From the NCBI GenBank assembly GCA_023433615.1, contig JAEZCJ010000171.1:1-30639 (forward strand): a stretch of DNA of 30,639 nt, given 5' to 3'. This stretch comes from Bacillota bacterium (lineage in GTDB: Bacteria; Bacillota; Bacilli; Paenibacillales; Paenibacillaceae). The position numbers were made by a program, and so were the translations under genes. The notes under the pieces are model-generated. The model was not told the DNA's origin. It ran no database searches and was given only the letters and a program-made list of their open reading frames with translations. This document shows positions 13,018 to 21,383 of the stretch, piece after piece. Every line of letters starts with the position of its first letter. Positions within the stretch are counted from its first letter, which is position 1.

Positions 13018-13305
13018 TCATTCTCCTTTCCGCTCGCTCGCGGTATACCTCTGTATTACGTAACGCAGCTTGGCGTTGGTTACCCGTCCAGTCTCGTCGA
13101 TGCTCGACGCGACTTCGGCGCTGACGGATGGCAGCAGCTCCAGATGAAGGAGGCTCTTCTTCTTCGGATCGTCGAATCGCCGTTTGTCCCCATCTGCGAT
13201 GAGCACAAACCGTTCATCAACGATACCGATGACGACCGCATATCCGCCTTGCGCCTTGCCGCGCAGCACGCGGACCAGCCGGCCGATTACAGGCAATGCT
13301 TCCAC
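13018..13305 (-). CDS. KOW-domain RNA-binding protein (YbzG/L14e-like)
   Basis: 95-aa protein with an N-terminal KOW/SH3-like segment (residues 5-35, GRLVRVLRGKAQGGYAVVIG), related to archaeal/eukaryotic L14e, and a charged tail. Genes of this kind sit between map and infA in many Firmicutes (ybzG in B. subtilis). RNA or ribosome binding is inferred from the fold; the exact role is unknown. The start is GTG at 13305, 7 bases after AAGGAGG. Its TGA stop overlaps the ATG just upstream of the infA TTG start. Confidence 0.85.
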   Translation of the reverse strand: MEALPVIGRLVRVLRGKAQGGYAVVIGIVDERFVLIADGDKRRFDDPKKKSLLHLELLPSVSAEVASSIDETGRVTNAKLRYVIQRYTASERKGE

Positions 13306-13343
13306 TTGCCATCCTCCTTCCGGATGCCGTTATCCAGCAGCCA

Positions 13344-14090
13344 CTAGGATCGAGTCAAGATCTCGAAGCCATCCTCCGTGACAGCTACCGTGTGCTCGAA
13401 GTGAGCGCACCAAGTGCCGTCTACGGTTACGACCGTCCAATTGTCCTCCAGCGTCCGCACGTAGCGTTCGCCGAGAACGACCATCGGCTCAATCGCGAGA
13501 ACCATGCCCGGCTTAAGCCGTGGACCGCGGTCGGGAGCGCCGTAGTTCGGAATTTGCGGTTCTTCGTGAAGGTTAGCACCTATCCCGTGGCCGACATATT
13601 CGCGAACGATGGACATTCCCTCCATCTCGACAAGTTGTTGAATCGCGTGCGAGATCGTATACAGCCGAACATCGGCTTTCACTTTCTCCAGACCGGCGTA
13701 CAGCGATCTCTCCGTTACGTCGAGCAATCTGCCGACTTCCTCCGAGATTTGCCCGACCCCGTATGTCCAGGCCGAATCGCCGTGATAGCCTTTGTACTGA
13801 GCGCCGATATCGATGCTGACGATATCGCCTTCATTCAATACGCGCGAGCCAGGTATGCCGTGCACCAATTCGTCGTTAACAGAGGCACATATGCTTCCAG
13901 GAAATTGATTGTAGCCCTTGAAGGAAGGTACGGCTCCTTGGCTGCGAATATAATCTTCCGCGATCTTATCAAGCTGCAAGGTGGTTACGCCCGGCTTGAC
14001 CGCTTGCGCGAGCAGCTTATGCGTATCCGCCACGATTCGTCCTGCTTCCCTCATGAAAGCCAGTTCCGCTTCGGACTTGCAGATGATCAT
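13344..14090 (-). CDS. map: Methionine aminopeptidase, type I
   Basis: 248 aa. Removes the N-terminal Met from nascent proteins. The pita-bread fold metal ligands are all present: D94, D105, H168, E201 and E232; H77 is the substrate-binding histidine. There is no N-terminal SEC-C or zinc extension. The start overlaps the adk stop by one base (TAATG), so the two are translationally coupled, as in B. subtilis. Confidence 0.98.
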   Translation of the reverse strand: MIICKSEAELAFMREAGRIVADTHKLLAQAVKPGVTTLQLDKIAEDYIRSQGAVPSFKGYNQFPGSICASVNDELVHGIPGSRVLNEGDIVSIDIGAQYKGYHGDSAWTYGVGQISEEVGRLLDVTERSLYAGLEKVKADVRLYTISHAIQQLVEMEGMSIVREYVGHGIGANLHEEPQIPNYGAPDRGPRLKPGMVLAIEPMVVLGERYVRTLEDNWTVVTVDGTWCAHFEHTVAVTEDGFEILTRS

Positions 14091-14740
14091 TACGCTTTCC
14101 CCCGCAGCTGCGACACGATCTCCGAAGTGACCGTATCGATTTCCTTCTCGCCGTCTACCTCGCGAAGCAGCCCTTTGTTCTCGTAGTACGCAAGAAGCGG
14201 CGCAGTCTTCGAGATATACTCGTCAAGACGCGTGCCGACCTTTTCTTCCGTATCATCCGAACGCTGGTACAATTCGCCCGCACACTTGTCGCACACGCCC
14301 TCTTGCTTCGGCGGATTGAAGAGCACATGGTACGTTGCGCCGCATGCCTTGCAGATCCGGCGGCCCGTCAGACGAGCAAGCAGCAAGCTGCGATCGACGC
14401 GAAGGTTCACGACATGATCGATCTTGCGACCCATCTCGCCGAGCATGCCGTCGAGTGCTTCAGCTTGCGCCAGCGTACGAGGGAACCCGTCGAGCAGGAA
14501 GCCTTTTCCGCAGTCGTCCTGCAGCAGTCGCTCGCGAACAATGCCGTTGGTTACGTCATCCGGAACGAGCAGTCCCTGATCGACATATTCCTTAGCCTTC
14601 TGGCCGAGCGGCGTTCCTTGTTTCATTGCCAGGCGAAACGCATCGCCGGTAGAGATATGCGGAATCTCGAAAGTTTCCACGATCCGTTCGGCTTGCGTGC
14701 CCTTGCCGGCTCCCGGAGGACCCATAAAAAGGATGTTCAT
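14090..14740 (-). CDS. adk: Adenylate kinase (zinc LID type)
   Basis: 216 aa. Catalyses ATP + AMP to 2 ADP. The P-loop GPPGAGKGT is at residues 7-15, the AMP-binding segment follows (about 30-60) and DGFPRT is at 84-89. The LID domain has four cysteines (C130, C133, C150, C153), the structural zinc site of Gram-positive adenylate kinases. The ATG follows a GAGG site. It lies between secY and map in the spc operon; a hairpin lies in the 96-bp gap to secY. Confidence 0.98.
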   Translation of the reverse strand: MNILFMGPPGAGKGTQAERIVETFEIPHISTGDAFRLAMKQGTPLGQKAKEYVDQGLLVPDDVTNGIVRERLLQDDCGKGFLLDGFPRTLAQAEALDGMLGEMGRKIDHVVNLRVDRSLLLARLTGRRICKACGATYHVLFNPPKQEGVCDKCAGELYQRSDDTEEKVGTRLDEYISKTAPLLAYYENKGLLREVDGEKEIDTVTSEIVSQLRGKA

Positions 14741-14779
14741 TCGCTGTTCCTCGCTTTAAGCAGAATAGGCCCGGTCTTT

Positions 14780-14808
14780 GCATGTCGCTTCCTAATGAAG
14801 CGGCATGC
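14780..14808. other. Stem-loop between secY and adk
   Basis: GCATGTCGCTTC (14780-14791) pairs with GAAGCGGCATGC (14797-14808) over 12 positions. The one non-Watson-Crick position is U-G in plus-strand RNA and A-C in minus-strand RNA. No U-run follows on the minus strand. Possible mRNA processing, stability or partial termination site between secY and adk. Confidence 0.5.
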
Positions 14809-14836
14809 GGGATCCGGCGGCCCGTCCTGAACCAAC

Positions 14837-16132
14837 TTATTTATTGATGAACCCTTTGTAGTGGCGTTTGATCAGCTGCGTCTCGATCTGTTTCATCGTA
14901 TCCAGCGCAACGCCGATGACGATGAGGAGCGAAGTGCCGCCGAGCTGTACCGTACGCGGCAGTCCGGCAAGATTGCCGAAGAATACCGGAAGCACGGAGA
15001 TCAGAGCCAAGAAGACTGCGCCAGTCAACGTAATACGGGTCATGACGCGCGTGATGTAGCTGGACGTCGGCTTGCCCGGACGAATGCCTGGGATATAGCC
15101 GCCGTTCTTCTTCATCTGATCCGCCATCTGCACCGGATTAATTTGCACGAACGTGTAGAAGAAGGTGAACGCAATAATCAGAATCACGTACAACACCATG
15201 CCGAGCGGCTGATCGTAGTACATGTTATTGATAATCCAGTTCGCCCATCCTTTGCCCGCCCAGAATTGTGCGATCGTTACCGGGAACATCAGCAGCGATA
15301 CTGCGAAGATGACCGGGATTACGCCCGCGCCGTTCACTTTCAGCGGGATGTGCGTCGATTGACCGCCGTACATTTTCCGGCCGACTACGCGCTTGGCGTA
15401 CTGCACCGGAATTTTGCGAATGCCTTGCTGCACGAAAATAACGCCCACGATGATCGCAATGACCGCGAGGACGATCGCGATAACCTTAACGATGCTTAGG
15501 AACAGCTGATCCGCGTTATCCACGAACTCGGTTGCGTAAATCGTACGGATCTGGCCAGGCAATCCAGCCACGATACCGGCAAAGATGATGATTGAGATCC
15601 CGTTGCCGATACCCCGCTCGGTGATCTGCTCGCCGAGCCACATCAGGAACGCGGTGCCGGCTGTCAAGACAATTGCGATCATCAGATACGTTGCGAAGGT
15701 CGGGTTAATGACCATGGCGTATTGATTGTTGAAGCCGATCGATGTCGCAAAGGCTTGGATCAAGCCTAGTATGACTGTGCCGTATCGAGTAATTTGCGCG
15801 AGCTTCCGTTTGCCGTTTTCGCCTTCCTTCGCCCACTCAGCGAACTTCGGAATGACGTCCATGCTGAGCAACTGCACGATAATCGATGCCGTGATGTACG
15901 GCATGATCCCGAGCGCGAAGATCGAGAATTGGAACAGCGCGCCGCCGGAGAACGTGTTCAGCATGCCGAACAGATCGGCGCCTTGATCGTTGATCGCTTG
16001 GAACTGCGATTTATCGATATTCGGCACCGGAATGAACGAACCGACACGATACACGATCAAGATGAACAGCGTAAACAGGATGCGCTTGCGCAGATCTTCC
16101 ACTTTCCAGATGTTGGACAGGGTCTTGAACAT
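14837..16132 (-). CDS. secY: Protein translocase subunit SecY
   Basis: 431 aa, the channel-forming subunit of the Sec translocon, with ten predicted membrane helices and cytoplasmic loops carrying basic residues such as KRVVGRKMYGGQ, which contact SecA and the ribosome. The ATG overlaps the rplO stop by one base (TAATG) and its ribosome binding site, GAGGTGA, lies inside rplO. It is the junction between the spc ribosomal genes and adk-map. Confidence 0.99.
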   Translation of the reverse strand: MFKTLSNIWKVEDLRKRILFTLFILIVYRVGSFIPVPNIDKSQFQAINDQGADLFGMLNTFSGGALFQFSIFALGIMPYITASIIVQLLSMDVIPKFAEWAKEGENGKRKLAQITRYGTVILGLIQAFATSIGFNNQYAMVINPTFATYLMIAIVLTAGTAFLMWLGEQITERGIGNGISIIIFAGIVAGLPGQIRTIYATEFVDNADQLFLSIVKVIAIVLAVIAIIVGVIFVQQGIRKIPVQYAKRVVGRKMYGGQSTHIPLKVNGAGVIPVIFAVSLLMFPVTIAQFWAGKGWANWIINNMYYDQPLGMVLYVILIIAFTFFYTFVQINPVQMADQMKKNGGYIPGIRPGKPTSSYITRVMTRITLTGAVFLALISVLPVFFGNLAGLPRTVQLGGTSLLIVIGVALDTMKQIETQLIKRHYKGFINK

Positions 16133-16572
16133 TAGATCACCTCGGTTTTACCGCCGGCAGCTTGGATTTTCTCTACCGCAGATTGAGAGAACTTGTTTGC
16201 TTTCACAGTAAGTCCAACCTTAATCTCGCCGTTGCCAAGAATTTTAATTCCGCTTTGCGGGTTCTTCACGATCCCTTGCTCCATCAGAAGCTCAGGCGTT
16301 ACTTCAGTACCTGCTGCAAAGCTGTTCAGTTCATCAATGTTGACAACCGCGAATTCCTTGCGGAATGGGTTGTTGAAACCGCGCTTCGGTACACGACGGT
16401 AAAGCGGGTTCTGGCCACCCTCGAATCCTGGGCGAACACCGCCGCCGGAACGGGCGTTTTGACCTTTGTGACCTTTACCGGCCGTCTTGCCGTTGCCGCT
16501 GCCGATACCCCGACCTTTACGCTTCACGTCTTTGCGGGATCCATCAGCCGACTTAAGCTCATGCAATTTCAT
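16132..16572 (-). CDS. rplO: 50S ribosomal protein L15
   Basis: 146 aa starting MKLHELKSADGSRKDVKRKG. The Gly/Lys-rich N-terminal half (residues 15-60) threads through 23S rRNA, followed by a globular C-terminal domain. The chosen ATG follows AAGGAGGTG; the frame remains open 12 codons upstream, but that would include the ribosome binding site. It overlaps secY by one base. Confidence 0.98.
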   Translation of the reverse strand: MKLHELKSADGSRKDVKRKGRGIGSGNGKTAGKGHKGQNARSGGGVRPGFEGGQNPLYRRVPKRGFNNPFRKEFAVVNIDELNSFAAGTEVTPELLMEQGIVKNPQSGIKILGNGEIKVGLTVKANKFSQSAVEKIQAAGGKTEVI

Positions 16573-16638
16573 CGTTCGTAGCACCTCCTTGTAGATTTTG
16601 CTTCCCACGGTGCGCTAGGAGCACCTTATGCGAGGCGT

Positions 16639-16824
16639 TTAGCCTTGTACTTCTTCGACTTTGACCAGGTGGCTGACATGATTCACCATGCCGCGGATGG
16701 CCGGAGTATCGTTCTGGACAACCGAATGGTTCATTTTGCGAAGGCCGAGTGCTTGAACCGTTGCGCGCTGCTTCTCATTGCGCCCGATCAGGCTGCGAAC
16801 GAGGGTGATTTGGAGTTTCGCCAT
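16639..16824 (-). CDS. rpmD: 50S ribosomal protein L30
   Basis: 61 aa, the short bacterial form of L30: MAKLQITLVRSLIGRNEKQR and then the helix-forming VQALGLRKMN segment. Conserved position between rpsE and rplO; the start follows GGAGGGG. Confidence 0.98.
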   Translation of the reverse strand: MAKLQITLVRSLIGRNEKQRATVQALGLRKMNHSVVQNDTPAIRGMVNHVSHLVKVEEVQG

Positions 16825-16837
16825 CGTATTCCCCTCC

Positions 16838-17335
16838 TTAACCCAGAAGCTCTGCTACGGTCTTACCCCGCAATTTGGCTACGTCTTCGGCGCGTTTCAG
16901 GCGGGAAAGCCCTTCTAGCGTCGCGTTAACCATGTTCATGGAGTTGGAAGAACCGAGAGACTTCGTCAAAATATCGCCTACGCCAGCCAGTTCGAGTACT
17001 GCGCGAACCGGGCCGCCTGCGATTACACCGGTACCTTCGGAAGCCGGCTTCAGCAGCACTCTGCCTGCGCCGAAATGTCCGAGCACTTGGTGCGGAATCG
17101 TCGTTTTGACAAGCGGTACATGAATCAGGTTTTTCTTCGCGTCGTCGATGCCTTTGCGGATTGCGTCCGGCACTTCCGATGCTTTACCGATTCCTGCGCC
17201 AACCCAGCCTTTGCCGTCGCCTACGACAACAAGTGCGCTGAAGCTGAAGCGACGTCCGCCTTTGACTACTTTCGATACGCGGTTGATCTGAACTACTTTT
17301 TCAGTCAGTTCTAACGTATTCGGATCTATACGCAA
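16838..17335 (-). CDS. rpsE: 30S ribosomal protein S5
   Basis: 165 aa. The N-terminal dsRNA-binding-like domain (VNRVSKVVKGGRRFSFSALV type, residues 18-80) is followed by the GTGVIAGGPVRAVLELAG loop region of the S5 C-terminal domain. S5 lies at the mRNA entry site and affects decoding fidelity. The start is TTG at 17335 (TTGCGTATAGAT), 8 or 9 bases after AAGGAGGG; no ATG fits the conserved N terminus. Confidence 0.98.
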   Translation of the reverse strand: MRIDPNTLELTEKVVQINRVSKVVKGGRRFSFSALVVVGDGKGWVGAGIGKASEVPDAIRKGIDDAKKNLIHVPLVKTTIPHQVLGHFGAGRVLLKPASEGTGVIAGGPVRAVLELAGVGDILTKSLGSSNSMNMVNATLEGLSRLKRAEDVAKLRGKTVAELLG

Positions 17336-17365
17336 GTCGTTAACCCTCCTTATTGTGAAAGTGGT

Positions 17366-17734
17366 TTAGAATTGCAAGCCTGCTTCGCGTGCCGCGTCAG
17401 CCAGTGCTTGAATTCTTCCGTGATAGAGGTAGCCGCCGCGGTCGAAAACCACTTGCTCTACACCCTTCGATTTAGCGCGCTTCGCGATCAGTTCGCCGAC
17501 TTGGCGAGCTGCTTCTACGCTGCCGCCGTTGCCGATGTTCTCCGCCAGCTCTTTATCGAGTGTCGAAGCCGCTGCGAGCGTTATGCCCTTCACGTCATCG
17601 ATCAACTGTGCATAGATGTGCTTGGAGGAACGGTATACGGACAGACGCGGACGTTGTACCGTGCCGTTGATTTTTTTACGGACTCGCAGATGTCTTTTCA
17701 GACGTGCTTTGTTCTTGTCGCCCTTCGTAATCAT
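17366..17734 (-). CDS. rplR: 50S ribosomal protein L18
   Basis: 122 aa, a 5S rRNA-binding protein with the basic N terminus KNKARLKRHLRVRKKINGT and the conserved VVFDRGGYLYHGRIQALADAAREAGL-type C-terminal end. The start follows AAAGGAGTGA. The gap to rplF (87 bp) is a little longer than elsewhere in the operon and holds only a small GCGGC/GCCGC stem. Confidence 0.98.
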   Translation of the reverse strand: MITKGDKNKARLKRHLRVRKKINGTVQRPRLSVYRSSKHIYAQLIDDVKGITLAAASTLDKELAENIGNGGSVEAARQVGELIAKRAKSKGVEQVVFDRGGYLYHGRIQALADAAREAGLQF

Positions 17735-17821
17735 GCGTGTTCACTCCTTTCTAAGCGATGCGGTCCAAGCCGCTCATGCGGCAGTTACGCCGCTTTCTTG
17801 CATAGAGCCGTTTCAGGCTTC

Positions 17822-18364
17822 TTATTTCTTCTTACCTGCTTTGCCTTCTTTGCGAAGGATGCGTTCGCCTTCATACTTGATCCCTTTGCCTTTATACGGC
17901 TCAGGCTCGCGTACGGAGCGGATCTTAGCAGCCGTTGCGCCAACGAGTTCCTTGTCGATACCGCGAACGGTAATCTTCGTGTTGGACGGTACATCGAATT
18001 CGATGCCTGTGTCCGGCACGATCTCGACCGGGTGGGAGTAGCCAACGTTCAGGACGACCTTGTCGCCTGTTTTGTTTGCGCGGTAACCGACGCCAACGAG
18101 CTCCAGGTTCTTGCTGAAGCCTTCCGTTACGCCACTCACCATGTTTGCAACAACGCTACGGGTCGTACCGTGCAGGGAGCGGTGCAGTTTATTGTCGGAA
18201 GGACGCTCGACCGTGATTTCGTTCTCTGCAACAACAACCTTCATGTCCTTGTGCAGCTCACGGGACAGCGTTCCTTTCGGTCCTTTAACAGTGATCAGGG
18301 TATTATCCAGCGTAATCGTTACGCCAGCTGGTACCGCGATCGGTTTGCGGCCAATACGAGACAT
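17822..18364 (-). CDS. rplF: 50S ribosomal protein L6
   Basis: 180 aa, starting MSRIGRKPIAVPAGVTITLD, with two L6 repeats (about 9-80 and 90-165). Near the C terminus, RSVREPEPYKGKGIKYEGE is the 23S rRNA-contacting signature. It lies by the factor-binding site of the 50S subunit. It starts 31 bp after the rpsH stop. Confidence 0.99.
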   Translation of the reverse strand: MSRIGRKPIAVPAGVTITLDNTLITVKGPKGTLSRELHKDMKVVVAENEITVERPSDNKLHRSLHGTTRSVVANMVSGVTEGFSKNLELVGVGYRANKTGDKVVLNVGYSHPVEIVPDTGIEFDVPSNTKITVRGIDKELVGATAAKIRSVREPEPYKGKGIKYEGERILRKEGKAGKKK

Positions 18365-18395
18365 TGTGACACCTCCAATCGTTGTGACTGTTGTA

Positions 18396-18794
18396 TTACC
18401 AAACGTAGCAGACGACTTCGCCGCCGGCTTTGCTTTGACGAGCTTGCTTATCGGTCATGATGCCTTGGGACGTCGAAATGATCGCAATGCCCAGGCCGCC
18501 CAATACGCGGGGAACCTCTGTCGACTTCGTGTATACGCGAAGCCCTGGCTTGCTGATGCGCTTCAGACCCGTGATGACACGTTCGTTGTTCGGGCCGTAT
18601 TTCAAGAAAATACGGATGATCCCTTGTTTGCTGTCTTCGATATATTCAGCATCGCGGATAAAGCCCTCGCTCTTCAGAATTTCAGCGATTTGCTTCTTCA
18701 CTTTCGAAGCAGGCAGCTCCACGGTTTCGTGCCGGACGACATTCGCGTTACGAATGCGGGTCAGCATATCTGCAATCGGATCAGACATAACCAT
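18396..18794 (-). CDS. rpsH: 30S ribosomal protein S8
   Basis: 132 aa beginning MVMSDPIADMLTRIRNAN. The C-terminal RNA-binding block GLGIAIISTSQGIMTDKQAR is intact. S8 is a primary 16S binder (helix 21), and in some bacteria it represses the spc operon at an mRNA mimic of its rRNA site; I cannot confirm such a site here. GGAAGGAGG lies before the ATG. Confidence 0.99.
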   Translation of the reverse strand: MVMSDPIADMLTRIRNANVVRHETVELPASKVKKQIAEILKSEGFIRDAEYIEDSKQGIIRIFLKYGPNNERVITGLKRISKPGLRVYTKSTEVPRVLGGLGIAIISTSQGIMTDKQARQSKAGGEVVCYVW

Positions 18795-18825
18795 TCTCGA
18801 AAACCTCCTTCCCGTACTAGGCTGA

Positions 18826-19011
18826 TTACCAGCTTGCTTTTTTAACGCCAGGAATCTGGCCTTTGTATGCTAATTCGCGGAAACAAATCCGGCAAATTTT
18901 AAACTTTTGAAGAACGGAATGCGGACGGCCACAACGCTCGCAGCGCGTGTACGCACGCACTTTGAACTTCGGAGTGCGTTGCTGCTTCACTTTCATCGAA
19001 GTTTTTGCCAC
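18826..19011 (-). CDS. rpsN: 30S ribosomal protein S14, zinc type
   Basis: 61 aa, the short zinc-binding form, with four cysteines arranged C-x2-C (CERC) and C-x2-C (CRIC). The start is GTG at 19011, preceded by CAGGAGGTG. S14 lies in the 30S head. Other Bacillales also carry a zinc-free paralogue induced by zinc limitation; it is not in this window. Confidence 0.98.
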   Translation of the reverse strand: MAKTSMKVKQQRTPKFKVRAYTRCERCGRPHSVLQKFKICRICFRELAYKGQIPGVKKASW

Positions 19012-19033
19012 TTGGTTCTACACCTCCTGTGGA

Positions 19034-19576
19034 TTACTTCGCAAACGGCATACCCATTTGGGTCAGCAGCTCACGAGCTTCTTCGTCCGTTTTTGCCGTC
19101 GTGACGATGACGACGTCCATACCGCGCACTTTATCCACTTTATCGTACTCGATCTCCGGGAAGATCAATTGCTCTTTCAGGCCCAGCGTATAGTTGCCGC
19201 GGCCGTCGAATGCTTTGGTCGATACACCGCGGAAGTCACGAACGCGCGGAAGCGAGATGTTGAACAGCTTGTCGAGGAAGTAGTACATGCGCTCGCCGCG
19301 CAGCGTTACCTTGACCCCGATCGGCATGTTCTCACGAAGCTTGAAGCCTGCGATGGACTTCTTAGCGCGGGTTACAACCGGCTTCTGGCCGACGATTTGT
19401 TGAAGCTCGTCAACCGCGACATCCAGCACCTTCGAGTTGGCTACTGCCTCGCCGACACCCATGTTGATGACGACTTTCTCGATTTTCGGTACTTGCATAA
19501 CCGTCGTATAGTTAAACTTCTGCATCAGAGCAGGCGTAATTTCGTTCAGGAAACGATCTTTCATTCTCACTGCCAT
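19034..19576 (-). CDS. rplE: 50S ribosomal protein L5
   Basis: 180 aa. Binds 5S rRNA and forms a bridge with S13. Motifs include KIEKVVINMGVGEAVANSK (about 30-48) and LRGERMYYFLDKL. The C terminus is ELLTQMGMPFAK. A longer start is not supported; the ATG has AGGAGGT upstream. Confidence 0.99.
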   Translation of the reverse strand: MAVRMKDRFLNEITPALMQKFNYTTVMQVPKIEKVVINMGVGEAVANSKVLDVAVDELQQIVGQKPVVTRAKKSIAGFKLRENMPIGVKVTLRGERMYYFLDKLFNISLPRVRDFRGVSTKAFDGRGNYTLGLKEQLIFPEIEYDKVDKVRGMDVVIVTTAKTDEEARELLTQMGMPFAK

Positions 19577-19605
19577 GAATCATTGGACCTCCTTTCCTAG
19601 CTGGA

Positions 19606-19959
19606 TTAGTCGATAACCTCGCCGGATTTTTTCGCGATCCGGACCTTTTTGCCGTTATCAAGAACTTTGTAACCGATACGGGTCGGCTGGCCGCTCTTCG
19701 GATCGATGTGCATGACGTTCGACACATGGATCGCAGCTTCCTGCTCGATGATCCCGCCTTGCGGATTCGTCTGCGATGGACGCGTATGCTTCTTCACCAT
19801 GTTCACGCCTTCGATCAGGACGCGGTTCTGACGAGGGTAAGCAGCGATTACGCGGCCTTTCTTGCCTTTATCTTTACCCGTGATGACGATGACGTTATCG
19901 TCTTTTTTCACGTGCAGCTTGTTGTTGTGCGATTCCAGCACTTTTTTCAGCCTTGGCAT
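19606..19959 (-). CDS. rplX: 50S ribosomal protein L24
   Basis: 117 aa. The KOW motif lies in KKDDNVIVITGKDKGKKGRV (about residues 18-37). One of two proteins that start 50S assembly; it lies near the exit tunnel. The C-terminal part has VSNVMHIDPKSGQPTRIGYK. It is a few residues longer than B. subtilis L24 (103 aa), mainly at the N terminus (MPRLKKVLESHNNKL). The ATG at 19959 has GAGGTG upstream; a start at a later codon is not excluded. Confidence 0.97.
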   Translation of the reverse strand: MPRLKKVLESHNNKLHVKKDDNVIVITGKDKGKKGRVIAAYPRQNRVLIEGVNMVKKHTRPSQTNPQGGIIEQEAAIHVSNVMHIDPKSGQPTRIGYKVLDNGKKVRIAKKSGEVID

Positions 19960-20014
19960 TTGTTACACCTCACTTCGACTGCAAATTGGGCTAATGCTAT
20001 GGGTTGGTGCAAGA

Positions 20015-20383
20015 TTAGATAACCTCAGGTGCAAGCGATACGATTTTCATGAAATCCTTATCGCGCAGTTCACGAGCAACTGGTCCGAAGATCCGCGTGC
20101 CGCGTGGGCTCTTATCTTCCTTCACGACTACTGCTGCATTCTCGTCGAACGAGATGTAGGAACCGTCTTTACGACGAACCGTACGCTTCGTGCGGACGAT
20201 AACAGCTTTCACTACGTCGCCTTTTTTGACAACGCCGCCTGGTGTTGCGGACTTAACGGAGCAAACAATCAGGTCGCCGATATGGCCTACGCGACGTCCC
20301 GTACCACCCAACACGCGAATACACATCAGTTCCTTCGCGCCGGAGTTGTCGGCAACGGCCAAACGAGTAAATGGTTGAATCAT
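20015..20383 (-). CDS. rplN: 50S ribosomal protein L14
   Basis: 122 aa starting MIQPFTRLAVADNSGAKELM, the standard N terminus, with GTRIFGPVARELRDKDFMKI near the end. L14 lies at the intersubunit face and is the docking site for the silencing factor RsfS. The start follows AAAGGAGGA. Confidence 0.99.
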   Translation of the reverse strand: MIQPFTRLAVADNSGAKELMCIRVLGGTGRRVGHIGDLIVCSVKSATPGGVVKKGDVVKAVIVRTKRTVRRKDGSYISFDENAAVVVKEDKSPRGTRIFGPVARELRDKDFMKIVSLAPEVI

Positions 20384-20430
20384 TGTTGGCGTCCTCCTTT
20401 CGGGGAAAATGCTAAGTTATCACGTGCTGC

Positions 20431-20694
20431 TTACAGAATGATCGCTGCTTCAACGACTTCGACCAGTCGGAAGCGCTTGTCCTTGGACAATGGACGAGTT
20501 TCCATAATCTTCACGATATCGCCGATCTTGGCTTGGTTGTTCTCGTCATGTGCCTTGAATTTCTTCGTGTACTTGATCCGTTTGTGGTACAAGTTGTGCT
20601 TTTTGTACGTTTCAACGGCCACCACGATTGTTTTTTCCATCTTGTCGCTGACGACTTTGCCGATCTGAACTTTGCGGGCATTACGTTCGCTCAT
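20431..20694 (-). CDS. rpsQ: 30S ribosomal protein S17
   Basis: 87 aa, an OB-fold primary 16S binder; the segments GKVVSDKMEKTIVVAVE and DIVKIMETRPLSKDKRFRLV are typical. It lies between rpmC and rplN in the usual order, with AGGAGGAAG before the ATG. Confidence 0.99.
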   Translation of the reverse strand: MSERNARKVQIGKVVSDKMEKTIVVAVETYKKHNLYHKRIKYTKKFKAHDENNQAKIGDIVKIMETRPLSKDKRFRLVEVVEAAIIL

Positions 20695-20756
20695 GTTCTT
20701 CCTCCTTCCTTGAGAAAAGGGACTTGCTTGTTCTATCGCTCACGGATAACAAGCTC

Positions 20757-20957
20757 TTAGCTCGTAATCCCCAATTCACGTTCACGGATAATGGTTTTAG
20801 CACGAGCTATTTCCTTCCGCACGTCGCGGATCCGAGTCGGGTTATCCAGCTGGCCGGTAGCGAGCTGAAAACGAAGGTTGAACAGCTCTTCCTTGAAGCC
20901 GGCAATCTTCTGTTCGAGTTCTGCAGTGGTTAGGTTGCGGAATTCACTAGCTTTCAT
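20757..20957 (-). CDS. rpmC: 50S ribosomal protein L29
   Basis: 66 aa, two-helix hairpin protein at the exit tunnel and a contact for trigger factor and SRP. It starts MKASEFRNLTTAELEQKI. A GTG eight codons upstream is open but would give a non-standard N terminus; the ATG at 20957 follows GGTGGTG and overlaps the rplP end by 11 bases, suggesting translational coupling. Confidence 0.97.
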   Translation of the reverse strand: MKASEFRNLTTAELEQKIAGFKEELFNLRFQLATGQLDNPTRIRDVRKEIARAKTIIRERELGITS

Positions 20958-21381
20958 TTGCTTCACCACCCGATTCTTCACGTTTCACGAACTTCGTTTT
21001 GACCGGGAGCTTGTGGGCTGCAAGACGCATTGCTTCGCGCGCGATCTCTTCGGATACGCCTGCGAGCTCAAACATGATTTTGCCCGGTTTTACAACCGCT
21101 ACCCATTTCTCCACGTTACCTTTACCGCTACCCATCCGTACCTCAAGAGGCTTCTGCGTAATCGGCTTAGCAGGGAAAATCTTGATCCATACTTTACCGC
21201 CACGTTTGATGTAACGGGTCATCGCGATACGTGCAGATTCGATCTGACGGTTCGTGATCCAGCCCGGCTCCATGGCTTGCAGGCCATATTCGCCGAAGGT
21301 CACTTCCGTGCCGCCCTTAGCGCGGCCTCTCATGCTGCCGCGTTGTTGCTTACGATGTTTGACGCGTTTTGGTACCAACAT
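20947..21381 (-). CDS. rplP: 50S ribosomal protein L16
   Basis: 144 aa. L16 organises the A site and peptidyl transferase region of the 50S. It starts MLVPKRVKHRKQQRGSMRGR, with KPGKIMFELAGVSEEIAREA near the end. It begins two bases after the rpsC stop and overlaps rpmC. Confidence 0.99.
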   Translation of the reverse strand: MLVPKRVKHRKQQRGSMRGRAKGGTEVTFGEYGLQAMEPGWITNRQIESARIAMTRYIKRGGKVWIKIFPAKPITQKPLEVRMGSGKGNVEKWVAVVKPGKIMFELAGVSEEIAREAMRLAAHKLPVKTKFVKREESGGEANES

Positions 21382-21383
21382 GA

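Noticed and set aside
17735..17821. Small gene or regulatory element between rplF and rplR
   Set aside because: Only the rplR ribosome binding site and a 5-bp GCGGC/GCCGC stem are present; an open frame there runs antisense-like through rplF in another frame and has no support.
17372..18460. A 362-codon open frame opposite rplR and rplF
   Set aside because: It spans two well-identified ribosomal genes and their gap, and its translation looks like an antisense artefact.
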